NCBI GenBank assembly: GCA_018062085.1
Contig: JAGOSY010000013.1
Span: 92,892 to 147,416, forward strand
DNA from: a bacterium
GTDB taxonomy: Bacteria > Cyanobacteriota > Vampirovibrionia > Obscuribacterales > Obscuribacteraceae
Length of the DNA stretch: 54,525 nucleotides
Reading direction: 5' to 3'
Shown: positions 1 to 8,193 of the stretch, piece after piece
Numbering within the stretch: position 1 is the first letter of the stretch
Layout of the letters: every line of letters begins with the position of its first letter
Translations under genes and position numbers: made by a program
The notes under the pieces: model-generated
Databases searched by the model: none
What the model was told of the DNA's origin: nothing
The model's input: only the letters and a program-made list of their open reading frames with translations

Positions 1-76
1 ATCTCCAAAAGCCGGTTGAAGATTCTAATTCTGAATCTTGAGGCTAGTTTTCTTTGTGCCGTTTGCTTAGTCAAGG

Positions 77-493
77 CTATCGCTGTATTTTCCATTGCGC
101 CGGATCGCCGGGCTTGGCTGTGCCGTCTGCATAATGAAAGAGATCTCCGGCTTCCCGGTTCGCTGGATCTCCTGGTTTGGGAGTGCCGTCGGCGTAACGA
201 TTGCTGTCGCTGTCATCTCTTGTTCTTTCTTCGCCTCTCTCTGGTGCACCATCTGGCGGTGGAAAGCCGCCGCCCATCTCGGTATTTCTTTTTGGCTCGG
301 CGATGAGCTCAAGTGTTGGTAGCATGCCTTGCTGTTTTAGATTGTGATCTCTCTCGATTGCTTGAAACCCAACGTTTCTTGCTTGTTCAAGTTCTTGATT
401 CCAGCGAGATTGATGCTCTTCTGGTTGAATTTGACTGTTGTCAGTCTTCTCTGCTTTCAAATTTGATGATTCAAGGTTGGTTCCCATCTTCAT
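77..493 (-). CDS. hypothetical protein with duplicated YADGT-KPGDP motif
   Basis: I do not recognise a family for this 138-residue, strongly hydrophilic protein. It has no signal peptide or membrane segment. Its C-terminal third holds two copies of a YADGTxKPGDPA motif (about residues 99-110 and 121-132) about 22 residues apart, which points to a short internal duplication. The middle is rich in Pro, Gly, Glu and Arg and is probably disordered. The ATG start is preceded by CGGAG at good spacing, which supports it as a real gene. The nearest upstream gene on this strand is the PsbP-like gene, about 530 bases away, with a strong palindrome between them, so it is probably transcribed alone. Confidence 0.6.
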   Translation of the reverse strand: MKMGTNLESSNLKAEKTDNSQIQPEEHQSRWNQELEQARNVGFQAIERDHNLKQQGMLPTLELIAEPKRNTEMGGGFPPPDGAPERGEERTRDDSDSNRYADGTPKPGDPANREAGDLFHYADGTAKPGDPAQWKIQR

Positions 494-548
494 ATTCTCC
501 GTTTATTTGAGAAGTTTGCTTCCGATTAATTTAGAAGGGAACTTTCTC

Positions 549-658
549 GAGGGGGTGAATTGAAGTTACCAAACCACTGTGGTCGAGTTGTGGCAGACCG
601 TGTTTAGTGCATCGACAGCTTTATTCTTGTGCTGGCCTGTGTAGAGGGGGTGAATTGA
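549..658. repeat. direct repeat GAGGGGGTGAATTGA, two copies
   Basis: The 15-mer occurs at 549-563 and 644-658, exactly 95 bases apart and in the same orientation. It lies upstream of the 77-493 minus-strand gene, so it could be a paired protein-binding site or a remnant of a duplication. No third copy was noticed nearby. Confidence 0.6.
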
Positions 659-715
659 GCCTGGTTTTCACTCATCTTTCAATCACTTTCCTCGGCAAGG
701 CTACTGTTTCTCTTG

Positions 716-747
716 AAAAAAATGGTTTCCATGGAAACCATTTTTTT
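716..747. terminator. 32-base perfect palindrome, likely bidirectional terminator
   Basis: Seven A, then TGGTTTCC and its exact complement GGAAACCA around a central AT, then seven T. Read on either strand this is a hairpin followed by a run of U, the form of a rho-independent terminator. It lies downstream of the minus-strand PsbP-like gene and the open frame after it, and would separate them from the 77-493 gene. Confidence 0.7.
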
Positions 748-1039
748 AAAGAAAAAAGCAACGGAGTCTAAATGATCTTTTCAGCCCTTTTTCTTCGAGT
801 ATTTTCAATTTTGCCACTAGATCGGCCCCTTTTCGATCGGCCCCTTTCATGGCTTTAGATGATTGCTCGCGCACAGATGCTACTTGCTCGTAGCGGGCTT
901 GTCGTTGCCTTGCAATTTCTACTAGGTTAGGGGCTCCCCTTTCGTCAGCTTCATTTGCTCTATCGGCCCAAGTTTTTACTAACTCTCTGTTTTTCGAAAC
1001 CTGGGCTTCTATTTGGTTAACTGTTATTTCACCCCAAGC
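746..1039 (-). pseudogene. 97-codon open frame without start codon, possible gene remnant
   Basis: This frame is open from just inside the end of the PsbP-like gene (in a different frame) to a TAA inside the terminator palindrome. It would encode a charged, Ala/Arg/Glu/Gln-rich helical peptide with a tandem pentapeptide KGADR-KGADL, produced by a 15-base direct repeat at 820-849. No ATG or TTG is available in the first 50 codons; the first GTG (872-874) leaves only about 42 residues. It may be the shifted end of an older, longer gene, a small gene using an odd start, or chance. Confidence 0.25.
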
Positions 1040-1653
1040 TTAAGCGAATTGACTATTGCTTCAAACGTCTGTTTCGATTGTTCAAAGTGTTCTGGTTTGT
1101 CGGCGCAGGAAATTATGTAGTAATTATCGCCGCTGACGGCAAAGGCTTTGAGAACTCTAGTTCTAAGATTGAATTGGGGTATTAGTTGCATTAATACTAG
1201 TCGCCTTGTTGGCGTCTTCCCGTTGTTTGAGTGTTGATCTGATTCTACTTTCCATAGCGCGGCCCACTGTCTCATTGATGTATCGCAGATACTGTCGAGG
1301 GTTTCTCCTGTGGGGAGTGAGCGGGCGACAATTTTGACATTGGGAAATGGATTCGCTTCTTTGATTTGAATTCCAGAGGCTGCGACTACGCTAACAATTG
1401 GATCGGTTTTTGTTTTCCAGTCGCTAGGAAATTCAATGCTGTAGCCGTTTTTTGTGTCGACAAAAAGAGCTGTGGCTGATTTAGCCGCTGTACCAGTTGG
1501 GGCAGCGCTCGACTTCGAACTAGAATCTTTGCTTGGCTCCGCTTGCACTGGTTGCATCAAATTGGACGAGAAGCCGAATGCTAATACAAGGGCTGGCAAT
1601 AGCCTGCTACGTGTCGCATAGAATCCGGCGCGGTTGACATTCGCTTCTCTCAT
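1024..1653 (-). CDS. exported PsbP/DcrB-like protein
   Basis: The 209-residue protein has a basic N terminus, a hydrophobic stretch at about residues 18-33 and a signal-peptidase-like AEP site near residue 38, then a Ser/Lys/Ala linker and a globular domain from about residue 63. The domain opens with NGYSIEFPSDW, the typical first strand and turn of the PsbP/DcrB (Mog1-like) alpha/beta fold, and ends with an FEAIVNSLKL helix, also typical. Members of this fold are exported or lipid-anchored and often lack enzymatic activity. The specific role is unknown. No partner gene is adjacent. Confidence 0.7.
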   Translation of the reverse strand: MREANVNRAGFYATRSRLLPALVLAFGFSSNLMQPVQAEPSKDSSSKSSAAPTGTAAKSATALFVDTKNGYSIEFPSDWKTKTDPIVSVVAASGIQIKEANPFPNVKIVARSLPTGETLDSICDTSMRQWAALWKVESDQHSNNGKTPTRRLVLMQLIPQFNLRTRVLKAFAVSGDNYYIISCADKPEHFEQSKQTFEAIVNSLKLGVK

Positions 1654-1794
1654 GGTTCAGCCTCATTTGGATTTTCGGACTGCCAATAATTTTAACGCAG
1701 AGAATTGAACTAAATCCACCGACTTTCCGTTGCTACTAATGAGGGCGATTTATTTGGATGTGGGATTTGGAAATGGGATATGGGAGGATAAAAT

Positions 1795-3348
1795 ATGTTT
1801 GCTCGAGTATTCTCAGGTGCTGTACACGGCGTAGAGGCTCACCCCATTGAGGTGGAGGTCGACTGCTGCCAAGGCCTCGGGCAAATCAGTGTGGTAGGGC
1901 TTCCAGACGCCTCTGTCAAAGAGGCGCAAGAGAGAGTTAGAGCCGCTATAAAGGCTTGTTCTTTCTTGATGCCACCGGGTAAAAAATGGGTTGTTAATTT
2001 AGCACCGTGCGACATTCGCAAAGAAGGGCCTGGTTACGATTTACCTATTGCCACTGGCATTCTTGCAGCCACTGGTTTGATGCCTTTTGAGAACATAGCT
2101 AATTTGTGGTTTATCGGTGAACTGTCTTTAAGTGGCTCGGTGCGACCGGTGTCAGGGGTGCTGCCAATTGCTGTTGCCGCTCGCCAAAATGGGGCACGAG
2201 GTATTGTTGTACCAGAAGGAAATGCTGAAGAAGCGGCGCTTGTAGAGGGGCTTAGGGTCTATCCGGTGTCGCATCTAATGCAAGTATTTAAGATAGCGCA
2301 GTCATTAGAAAATGGCACCATATACGAAGGCGCTAGTAGAGAACAATTTGCCCGGGCTGCTGCCAATGTGGTGCATCATAAAGATTTTCGCGACGTTAAA
2401 GGGCAGCCTCAATCTAAGCGGGGCCTAGAGATTGCTGCGGCCGGTCGCCATAATATTTTGTTGGTTGGCTCGCCTGGTTCTGGTAAGTCTATGCTGGCAG
2501 AACGTCTGCCTAGCATTATGCCGCCCCTTGAATTTGAAGAAGCAATTGAATTAACAAAGCTTTGGAGTGTGGCCGGATTGCTCACCGAGCGCGGCAATAT
2601 TGTGGCTGAGAGGCCTTTTCGCAATCCGCACCATAGTGCTTCTGTAATTGGCTTGGTGGGCGGTGGCGCTCGGCCTAAACCCGGAGAGATATCATTGAGC
2701 CACCTTGGTGTGCTTTTTCTCGATGAGTTGACTGAGTTTCCTCGGGCTCACCTTGATAATTTGCGGCAGCCACTAGAGTCTCGCAAGGTAATGATTTCAC
2801 GTGCCGGGCAAACACTAACTTATCCCGCATCTTTTATGCTAGTTGCCGCCTGTAACCCGTGCCCGTGCGGCTACCGCGGCGATCCTGTCAAGTTTTGTCT
2901 CTGCACTTCTTCTCAAGCTGAGCGCTACTGGGGGCGATTATCTGGGCCATTTCTTGATCGCATTGATTTGCAAATTGCAGTTTCACGGCTCAATGTTTCT
3001 GAATTAATTGGCGAAGTCAAAGAAGAGAGTTCCGCTTCCATTCGTCGCAGAGTTGAGTTGGCCGTTGATTTGCAAAAGCTGCGCAATATATCAAACAGTG
3101 CACCGGGTGGATTTAACTTCAACAGTAGTTTGAGTCAAAGAGAACTGCATAAATATTGTCAGGTTGAGCAAAAGACAAAAGAGTTTTTGGCTAGAGCTGT
3201 GTCGCAGTTTAATCTTTCGGCTCGGGCTTATGACCGCATCTTGCGCCTGGCCCGTACAATTGCTGATCTGGCTGGTAGTGAAAATATTTTGATGGAGCAT
3301 ATTTCTGAGGCCGTGCGCTATCGGATGCCGATAAAGGTGGCATCCTGA
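1795..3348 (+). CDS. comM: ComM/YifB-family Mg-chelatase-like AAA+ ATPase
   Basis: At 517 residues this matches the usual ComM/YifB length of about 500. The N-terminal LonC-like domain (about 1-170) is followed by an AAA+ module with Walker A GSPGSGKS near residues 225-232, the FRNPHHSAS motif near 276-284, Walker B LGVLFLDEL near 305-313, and the ACNPCPCGY segment typical of the family. ComM is a hexameric helicase that promotes branch migration when taken-up single-stranded DNA is integrated during natural transformation; many bacteria without known competence also carry it. The start is well supported by GGGAGGATAAAAT before ATG. It is a single-gene unit; no dprA or other competence gene lies adjacent. 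Confidence 0.95.
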   Translation: MFARVFSGAVHGVEAHPIEVEVDCCQGLGQISVVGLPDASVKEAQERVRAAIKACSFLMPPGKKWVVNLAPCDIRKEGPGYDLPIATGILAATGLMPFENIANLWFIGELSLSGSVRPVSGVLPIAVAARQNGARGIVVPEGNAEEAALVEGLRVYPVSHLMQVFKIAQSLENGTIYEGASREQFARAAANVVHHKDFRDVKGQPQSKRGLEIAAAGRHNILLVGSPGSGKSMLAERLPSIMPPLEFEEAIELTKLWSVAGLLTERGNIVAERPFRNPHHSASVIGLVGGGARPKPGEISLSHLGVLFLDELTEFPRAHLDNLRQPLESRKVMISRAGQTLTYPASFMLVAACNPCPCGYRGDPVKFCLCTSSQAERYWGRLSGPFLDRIDLQIAVSRLNVSELIGEVKEESSASIRRRVELAVDLQKLRNISNSAPGGFNFNSSLSQRELHKYCQVEQKTKEFLARAVSQFNLSARAYDRILRLARTIADLAGSENILMEHISEAVRYRMPIKVAS

Positions 3349-3480
3349 AATCAATTTGCCCCATGACATGGTTTCACCGGCCTAACAATGTGGTTTGATA
3401 TTGTCTGGCACGGCCAAACGAAACAAATAGTGACCATAACGAAGAGCGATCATAGAGAATAGCGACCAATAGCGGTATCG

Positions 3481-4026
3481 ATGAAAAAGACAAAGAAAAT
3501 ACAGTTGCCTCCAGGGTGGACCTTTAGTTCAGCAAACAGCGAAGATTATGACGCTGGAATCGATGAGAAGGTTAAGCATAGCGGTACTCGTTGCGTTTAC
3601 CTAAAATCAGATGTGCCGGAACCCAGGCCACTGGCCTATCTTAGTCAAGGGTTTTCACCAGAACCGTATTTGGGCAAGCGTCTGCGCATGTCTGCTTGGG
3701 TTAAAAGTAATTGCCAAGGTGGTCGGGCTCAGCTTTGGCTGCGTATTGCTGGAGATTGGACCAGCACCAATGCCAAACCTAACTGTTTTGATAACATGGA
3801 TGATCGTCCAATTCTCGATGTTACCGAATGGACCCAATACAAAATTGTGGTGGAAGTGCCCGATACAAGCACTTACATAGATTTCGGCTTGATGTTGAAC
3901 GGGGCCGGTCAGGCTTGGGTGGATGATTTCTCGTTTGAAACCGTTGGCGATGATGTTGAATTGACTAGCAGTCCGAGTCATTCCAAATCTGAACCATTCA
4001 ACCTAAATTTTGAGGTTTCGAAGTAG
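3481..4026 (+). CDS. hypothetical protein, jelly-roll/carbohydrate-binding-like
   Basis: The 181-residue soluble protein has no signal peptide. The pattern LPPGWTFSSAN, then a conserved-looking core with LRMSAWVKS, and near the end GAGQAWVDDFSFE, is what one sees in galactose-binding-like beta-sandwiches, where a final strand VDDVSFE closes the sheet. Similar domains occur alone or attached to AraC-type regulators and glycan enzymes. I infer the fold only; ligand and role are unknown. The next gene starts 29 bases downstream on the same strand, so the two may be cotranscribed. Confidence 0.6.
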   Translation: MKKTKKIQLPPGWTFSSANSEDYDAGIDEKVKHSGTRCVYLKSDVPEPRPLAYLSQGFSPEPYLGKRLRMSAWVKSNCQGGRAQLWLRIAGDWTSTNAKPNCFDNMDDRPILDVTEWTQYKIVVEVPDTSTYIDFGLMLNGAGQAWVDDFSFETVGDDVELTSSPSHSKSEPFNLNFEVSK

Positions 4027-4055
4027 ACAGGATAACTCCAAATGTTTGGCAGTCC

Positions 4056-5225
4056 GTGAAAAATTTAAGAGTCTCAAGAACCTCAAAACCGTCAGCGAAT
4101 TCGAAATCTCGTAATAAATTACTGGCAGCAATTTTTGCCTGTGCAGCTTATTTTGGCTGTTTGTCGCCCTCATCTAGTGCTGATAGTTTGTCCGGATCTA
4201 TTGTGTCGCCTGCATTGGCCGCAGAACAGGTGGGGCCAACATTTGCAAATTCTGACCGCCGGCGTATTTTTTCAAGCTTGCAACTAGATAATGCCGTTTT
4301 ACTATCGTTCATGCGAAGACCTGTGATTCTTCCACAACAGCCTGCCCAACCTGATTCACTTTCATCATCTACGAATCTATCTTTTGCTTCTCCGTCAATT
4401 ATGCCGCTTTTCAGCGCGCCCAGCGAACTCTACGATTTGTTGAAGAGCAACTCTCTTGTGCAAATAATTGCCGATGTAGAAATCGCGGATTCTGATTTGC
4501 ATGATGCGAAATCGGATGGAGTGAAAGAGAAGTTTGGGAAAGTAAGCGACAGCGCGGGACTAATCCGCAATCTCATTGTTACTTTACAGAAAGACTCTCC
4601 AGAGCTTGTTCGGTTGGCTAAGAGTAGCGCAAAGCAAAGGCCTGGTCGCCATCATGTGGTCGAGGCTAAGCCGATGGAATGGCAGGCTGAGGGCAGTCAC
4701 TGGTACGCCACGACTCTAGATGCAAGACACCTTTTGGTAAGCAATAAGCAAGCCAACATAGACAAAGTTAAACGACGATTCGCTCAGTGGAAGAGTGAAA
4801 GGCCTGTTGCTATTGCAGCAATGCCAGCTCCTGTATTTAATGATTTACCTAGTCGCATGAAGCTGCTGCTTACTGATGCTGCTGGTGATCCTGATCTCTG
4901 GCAAGTCTTGGATACTAGTATTGTCAATGAAAGTAATGCGGATAAAGCCTCTGGCCAACTATGCGAATTTGCCAAAGACAAGACTTCTATTGTTTCTTTT
5001 GTCGAGCCCGGCACCGATACTCTTAAGGCTGTGGTTTACTCGATTAACAAAGCAGCTCCAGGCAAGCTAAGTCAAGAGCTAAGTGACTTTAAAGAACCAG
5101 CAGATTTTGTTTTGAAGAAGATGGCAGACAGCAAATTCACCATCACCATATCTGGTGTCGAGCCGAAGTCGACTAAAGCGAAAGTGTTCTTGCTTTTGCT
5201 AACTGGGCCAATGAGCGCGAGTTAG
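4056..5225 (+). CDS. exported hypothetical protein
   Basis: The 389-residue protein has a long basic N-region (to about 23), a hydrophobic core LLAAIFACAAYFG, and likely cleavage near residue 42, so it is probably exported. The rest is mixed and Ser/Lys-rich. Around 205-240 a segment WQAEGSHWYATTLDARHLLVSNK looks like a folded beta-rich unit. No enzyme motif was recognised. The only full-length start is GTG at 4056; the Shine-Dalgarno sequence is weak. It converges on the next gene with a 6-base gap. Confidence 0.6.
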   Translation: MKNLRVSRTSKPSANSKSRNKLLAAIFACAAYFGCLSPSSSADSLSGSIVSPALAAEQVGPTFANSDRRRIFSSLQLDNAVLLSFMRRPVILPQQPAQPDSLSSSTNLSFASPSIMPLFSAPSELYDLLKSNSLVQIIADVEIADSDLHDAKSDGVKEKFGKVSDSAGLIRNLIVTLQKDSPELVRLAKSSAKQRPGRHHVVEAKPMEWQAEGSHWYATTLDARHLLVSNKQANIDKVKRRFAQWKSERPVAIAAMPAPVFNDLPSRMKLLLTDAAGDPDLWQVLDTSIVNESNADKASGQLCEFAKDKTSIVSFVEPGTDTLKAVVYSINKAAPGKLSQELSDFKEPADFVLKKMADSKFTITISGVEPKSTKAKVFLLLLTGPMSAS

Positions 5226-5231
5226 TCGTGG

Positions 5232-5798
5232 TTATCGAGGATAATCAATATAGTCGCGGCTAGGTGCCGCCTTTGGTTCGCCGGGATACTCTATTTGAGC
5301 ACTCTTGGCTGCACGCTTCGGCTCAATGGTATACATAGAGTCAGTGTTCAGTTGCTCTTGTCTTGCGGGCATGAATTCTCTTGTTTCTATTGGTGCATGA
5401 TGACGCTGTTCTTGGAAAGCTGCTTTGGTCTGCTCGTCTTCAATGATGGGGCGACGGATTTCAAGAATACCGTTCTTTAGATTGACGCGTGGGTCGAACA
5501 ATTCGTCAGTAGATTTATCTTTTAAAATCAAGCTGCCGCCTTTGTCAAAACCAACTATCTCAAGATCTCCGCGGCTCTTTCCGTCAGGACCAATAGATAA
5601 ATATGATGTGTCGACCTTGGCGTTCACTTTTTCTAAGACTTTAGCAAAGGCTTTGGGGTCTTTCTTCGAGAGCTCTTGCAGTTCTGTCAGCGCGTGAAGA
5701 GTACCGGAACTTGTTTCTTTTTCAAAATTGGCGACGATAAAGTCAGAGTTTGGTTCTTTCTCGCGGCTGTGGTTTCTTGCTGCGTGGTCTCTAGACAT
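5232..5798 (-). CDS. hypothetical hydrophilic protein
   Basis: The 188-residue protein has no export signal or membrane helix. A helical N-terminal half (about 25-65) is followed by a small beta-rich region with SIGPDGKSRGDLEIVGFDKGG (split here only for description) at about 72-92, and a proline-rich, tyrosine-containing tail ending in DYIDYPR. A short DLEIVGF motif resembles SLEIVGF in the protein encoded at 6589, possibly a shared element. AAGGAG precedes the ATG at ideal spacing, so the start is sound. Function unknown. Confidence 0.6.
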   Translation of the reverse strand: MSRDHAARNHSREKEPNSDFIVANFEKETSSGTLHALTELQELSKKDPKAFAKVLEKVNAKVDTSYLSIGPDGKSRGDLEIVGFDKGGSLILKDKSTDELFDPRVNLKNGILEIRRPIIEDEQTKAAFQEQRHHAPIETREFMPARQEQLNTDSMYTIEPKRAAKSAQIEYPGEPKAAPSRDYIDYPR

Positions 5799-6020
5799 AT
5801 CGTGCTCCTTAGAAAAATTGCCAACAAAATCAGCTTAGCGTCGATTTGTGGAAATTTAGGGGCTTCTGTTCACCGCCTTTGTATGGGCTTACATGCAGTC
5901 AATCACAGAGCCGTAACAACTCTCGTCTAGATTGGCTTTCATGAAGCAGGCAACGTCATCGAAGTCCAAAGTTTCGCGATGACCTGCAACTTTTGAAAAC
6001 ACTTAATAGAGGTATGAATC

Positions 6021-6524
6021 GTGAAAGAAGTAAGTAATTATTCGCAAGGCGACAATGTGGCAGCGGCGATTGATAAAGGTGATAAGTATGATAACGCCAT
6101 GGGCAATGTGGCGGCCGATGCTTGGAGCGGCAGCTCTAATAGCTCTGACAAGAAGGGTGCGATTGCCAATGATGAGAACTTAAAGTGTATTGTCATCACC
6201 GATCTTTACGGTGATGTTTCAAAAAAATGCTACACGGTTCCCCTGGACACGCCCGGAAAGCCATCACCGCTTGAGCCAGCAGGCAAACCACCACTAAAGC
6301 CAGAAATACCTGCTGACGGTGGTCTTAAAGATCCTATCAAAGACTCATTTAACAACTTGATCAAAGATCCGATTCAAAATCAAAGTCGAGAAGGTGATAT
6401 CAAAAAGCCAATGAAGCCGCAAGTTGAGGATTCAATTGAGTTTGGCGAACCCATCGTCAAGCCTGCTGGAAAGCCAGGCAAAGTAATAAAATCTAGTGCT
6501 GTCTTGGGTAACGGTTTAGACTAA
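6021..6524 (+). CDS. hypothetical low-complexity protein, first gene of accessory operon
   Basis: The 167-residue, charged protein has no export signal. The first 60 residues are Asp/Asn/Ala-rich. A short CIVITDLYGDVSKKCY segment (about 55-70), which holds both cysteines, is followed by a Pro/Lys/Gly tract with repeated GKP and DPI units (GKPSPLEPAGKPPLKP; LKDPIKD; IKDPIQN), probably disordered. GTG start with a modest AGG upstream. It lies 64 bases before the glycine-rich protein of the zincin operon, in the same direction. Function unknown; a delivery or linker role would be speculation. Confidence 0.55.
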   Translation: MKEVSNYSQGDNVAAAIDKGDKYDNAMGNVAADAWSGSSNSSDKKGAIANDENLKCIVITDLYGDVSKKCYTVPLDTPGKPSPLEPAGKPPLKPEIPADGGLKDPIKDSFNNLIKDPIQNQSREGDIKKPMKPQVEDSIEFGEPIVKPAGKPGKVIKSSAVLGNGLD

Positions 6525-6548
6525 TCTTGATGGCAACACGGCTTTCTG

Positions 6549-6582
6549 CTCCGGCGAGTATAATTACTCAACCTCGTCGGAG
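6549..6582 (+). promoter_or_regulatory. hairpin sequestering the ribosome binding site of the 6589 gene
   Basis: CTCCGGCGAG (6549-6558) pairs with CTCGTCGGAG (6573-6582) over ten positions with one G-U pair. The GGAG at 6579-6582 is the only good Shine-Dalgarno sequence for the TTG start at 6589, six bases downstream, and it is inside the stem. The loop carries TATAAT (6559-6564), itself inside a smaller palindrome GAGTA-TAAT-TACTC. It could be a translational switch, or a promoter -10 box; I see no clear -35 box. Confidence 0.45.
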
Positions 6583-6588
6583 CTGCCG

Positions 6589-7386
6589 TTGTCAGAACTT
6601 GAGTCTAAGAAGAAGACAGAGCAAGCTGAAAAGCTGCTAGATAATCATGCTGATAAGGGCGAGCAAAGAGCCTTTGGCGCAGCTGAGCGTAATGTTAATG
6701 TCGCCAAGGTTAACGAGATTCAGAATGCGAATCCCGACCGCCATAGTGGTAGCGCTGGGGGCGATCAAGATCATTCACTTGAAATTGTTGGCTTTGGCGC
6801 TACCGTGTCACGCAAGACGAAACTGACAGAAAAAGACCTAGCAAAAGAGCTAGCAATGGGCGCAGCAAAAGATGTGGCAATAGACGGCACAGCAGCGAGC
6901 GAGGCTTTCGTGCTCAAGGGGCGGGTGGTAGAAAACGCACTTACTCCACAGGCCGTGCAAGAGAAGATAGCGGCACTGCCTCTGGATAAACAAGCGCAAA
7001 TAATTGGTGCTGGAATTGCGGCCTGTCAACAAGAGCTTGACCATCAGCGCTTCCGAATTTTTGTCGGCACGGTTGCTGGTGTCGGTGACGGCGTAGTCGG
7101 TCTCGCTGAAGGCGTAGAGGGTCTCGGCAAAGCTTTGTGTGACGTCGCTCAGTTCAGTCGAGAAGTGATGGAGAATGACCCGAGAGCTGTCGACAAGGCG
7201 GCGAAAGCTGGCGAAGTCGTTGGCAAAGTGTTGGTCTGTGGAGTGCGCCTTTGGCAGGTCTCAGACGCTTACCTAGGAAACATTGGTGCAACCGGCGACT
7301 ACGCCAAGCCTCTTAATGACATCGCCTGGATTGGTCAACAAATTGATCAGCGCTGGCAGGCCATGAGCCCAGAAGAAAATTTCTAA
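6589..7386 (+). CDS. glycine-rich hydrophobic protein, putative toxin N-terminal/accessory module
   Basis: The 265-residue protein has a charged N-terminal third (to about residue 65), an SLEIVGF motif, a helical middle, and a Gly/Val-rich stretch VGTVAGVGDGVVGLAEG near 153-170 that recalls hydrophobic pre-toxin or channel-forming segments of polymorphic toxins. The start is TTG with GGAG six bases upstream. Its TAA is followed one base later by the ATG of the zincin gene, in a different frame, so the two are translationally coupled or are the halves of a once-single effector. No database family is recognised; the pre-toxin reading is inference from context. Confidence 0.6.
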   Translation: MSELESKKKTEQAEKLLDNHADKGEQRAFGAAERNVNVAKVNEIQNANPDRHSGSAGGDQDHSLEIVGFGATVSRKTKLTEKDLAKELAMGAAKDVAIDGTAASEAFVLKGRVVENALTPQAVQEKIAALPLDKQAQIIGAGIAACQQELDHQRFRIFVGTVAGVGDGVVGLAEGVEGLGKALCDVAQFSREVMENDPRAVDKAAKAGEVVGKVLVCGVRLWQVSDAYLGNIGATGDYAKPLNDIAWIGQQIDQRWQAMSPEENF

Positions 7387-7387
7387 T

Positions 7388-8191
7388 ATGCTTGACGAAT
7401 TAATGCCGCAAGAGATGGCCGTAACGCCGGATGGTCAGCGCATTACAATACCGAGAACTCCACGGGAGCTGCCGGGCAATGCCCGTGAGCCTAAGTCTCC
7501 ACGAGATACTGCGTTGTTTTCGATGTCTGATGATTTGGGTGAGTCTGTGAAACTGCCCGGCAAATCGCCTGCATCTAATGCCGATGACTTAGTTGAAGCG
7601 AAGCCTCAAATACGAGATGCCGACGCAGAAGCGAGAGCGGCAATCGAGAAATTCCCTCCGTCAGAGACATTTGTAGCGCAGCTAGAGCGCGTGATAGAGT
7701 CGCTAGACCCATTTGAGAAGAGGTATCTGGAACGAAATGGTATTAGAATTGAACCGGTACGAAGAATTGATGATGTAAAGCCTGGACTAGAGCACAAAAC
7801 TGCAGGTATTTACGAACCAAGTCGAAAGGTCATCTACATTGCTGAGGAAGTGCTACGTAGGGGCGACTGGCGCAGGAACGACGATTTATTGTTTATGCTG
7901 CGGCACGAATTCGGTCATGCATTCAATGCCACGGCTAATCGATTTGGTGATTGGTTGTCCGATCGACCAGAATTCATACGGGCGTTCAGGGCCGATCGAG
8001 ACAAGCTTAGCCCTGAGCAGTTGGACGAGTTGCGATTGTCACTTAAATTCAAGTCACTAGCGGTAGCGCGCGACGAAGTTTTTTCAGACATGTACGCTCA
8101 TTCAACCAGTGTAACTTCGAATAATCCTTATTCGTTGAAGATGAAAGTAGCTTTTCCGCTCTGTCTGCAGATTTTAATGGAGGAGTTCTAG
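7388..8191 (+). CDS. zincin metallopeptidase resembling toxin (lethal-factor-type) peptidases
   Basis: The 267-residue protein has a low-complexity N-terminal third and a C-terminal zincin domain. The zinc motif HEFGH is at residues 173-177, preceded by the usual hydrophobic helix DDLLFMLR. About 53 residues later ARDEVFSDMYAH offers Glu230 as third ligand, the arrangement seen in anthrax-lethal-factor-type (ATLF) peptidase domains. No secretion signal is visible. The protein lies between a hydrophobic glycine-rich protein and two tandem small paralogues, the layout of an effector with immunity genes. Peptidase activity is well supported by the motif; toxicity is inference. A housekeeping peptidase is less likely given the low-complexity N terminus. 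Confidence 0.7.
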   Translation: MLDELMPQEMAVTPDGQRITIPRTPRELPGNAREPKSPRDTALFSMSDDLGESVKLPGKSPASNADDLVEAKPQIRDADAEARAAIEKFPPSETFVAQLERVIESLDPFEKRYLERNGIRIEPVRRIDDVKPGLEHKTAGIYEPSRKVIYIAEEVLRRGDWRRNDDLLFMLRHEFGHAFNATANRFGDWLSDRPEFIRAFRADRDKLSPEQLDELRLSLKFKSLAVARDEVFSDMYAHSTSVTSNNPYSLKMKVAFPLCLQILMEEF

Positions 8192-8193
8192 AG

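Larger units (their letters stand above)
494..1023. other. 530-base intergenic region
   Basis: No confident gene lies here. It holds a 32-base perfect palindrome (716-747), a 15-base direct repeat GAGGGGGTGAATTGA at 549-563 and 644-658, and on the minus strand a 97-codon open frame (746-1039) without a good start codon, described separately. Confidence 0.6.
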
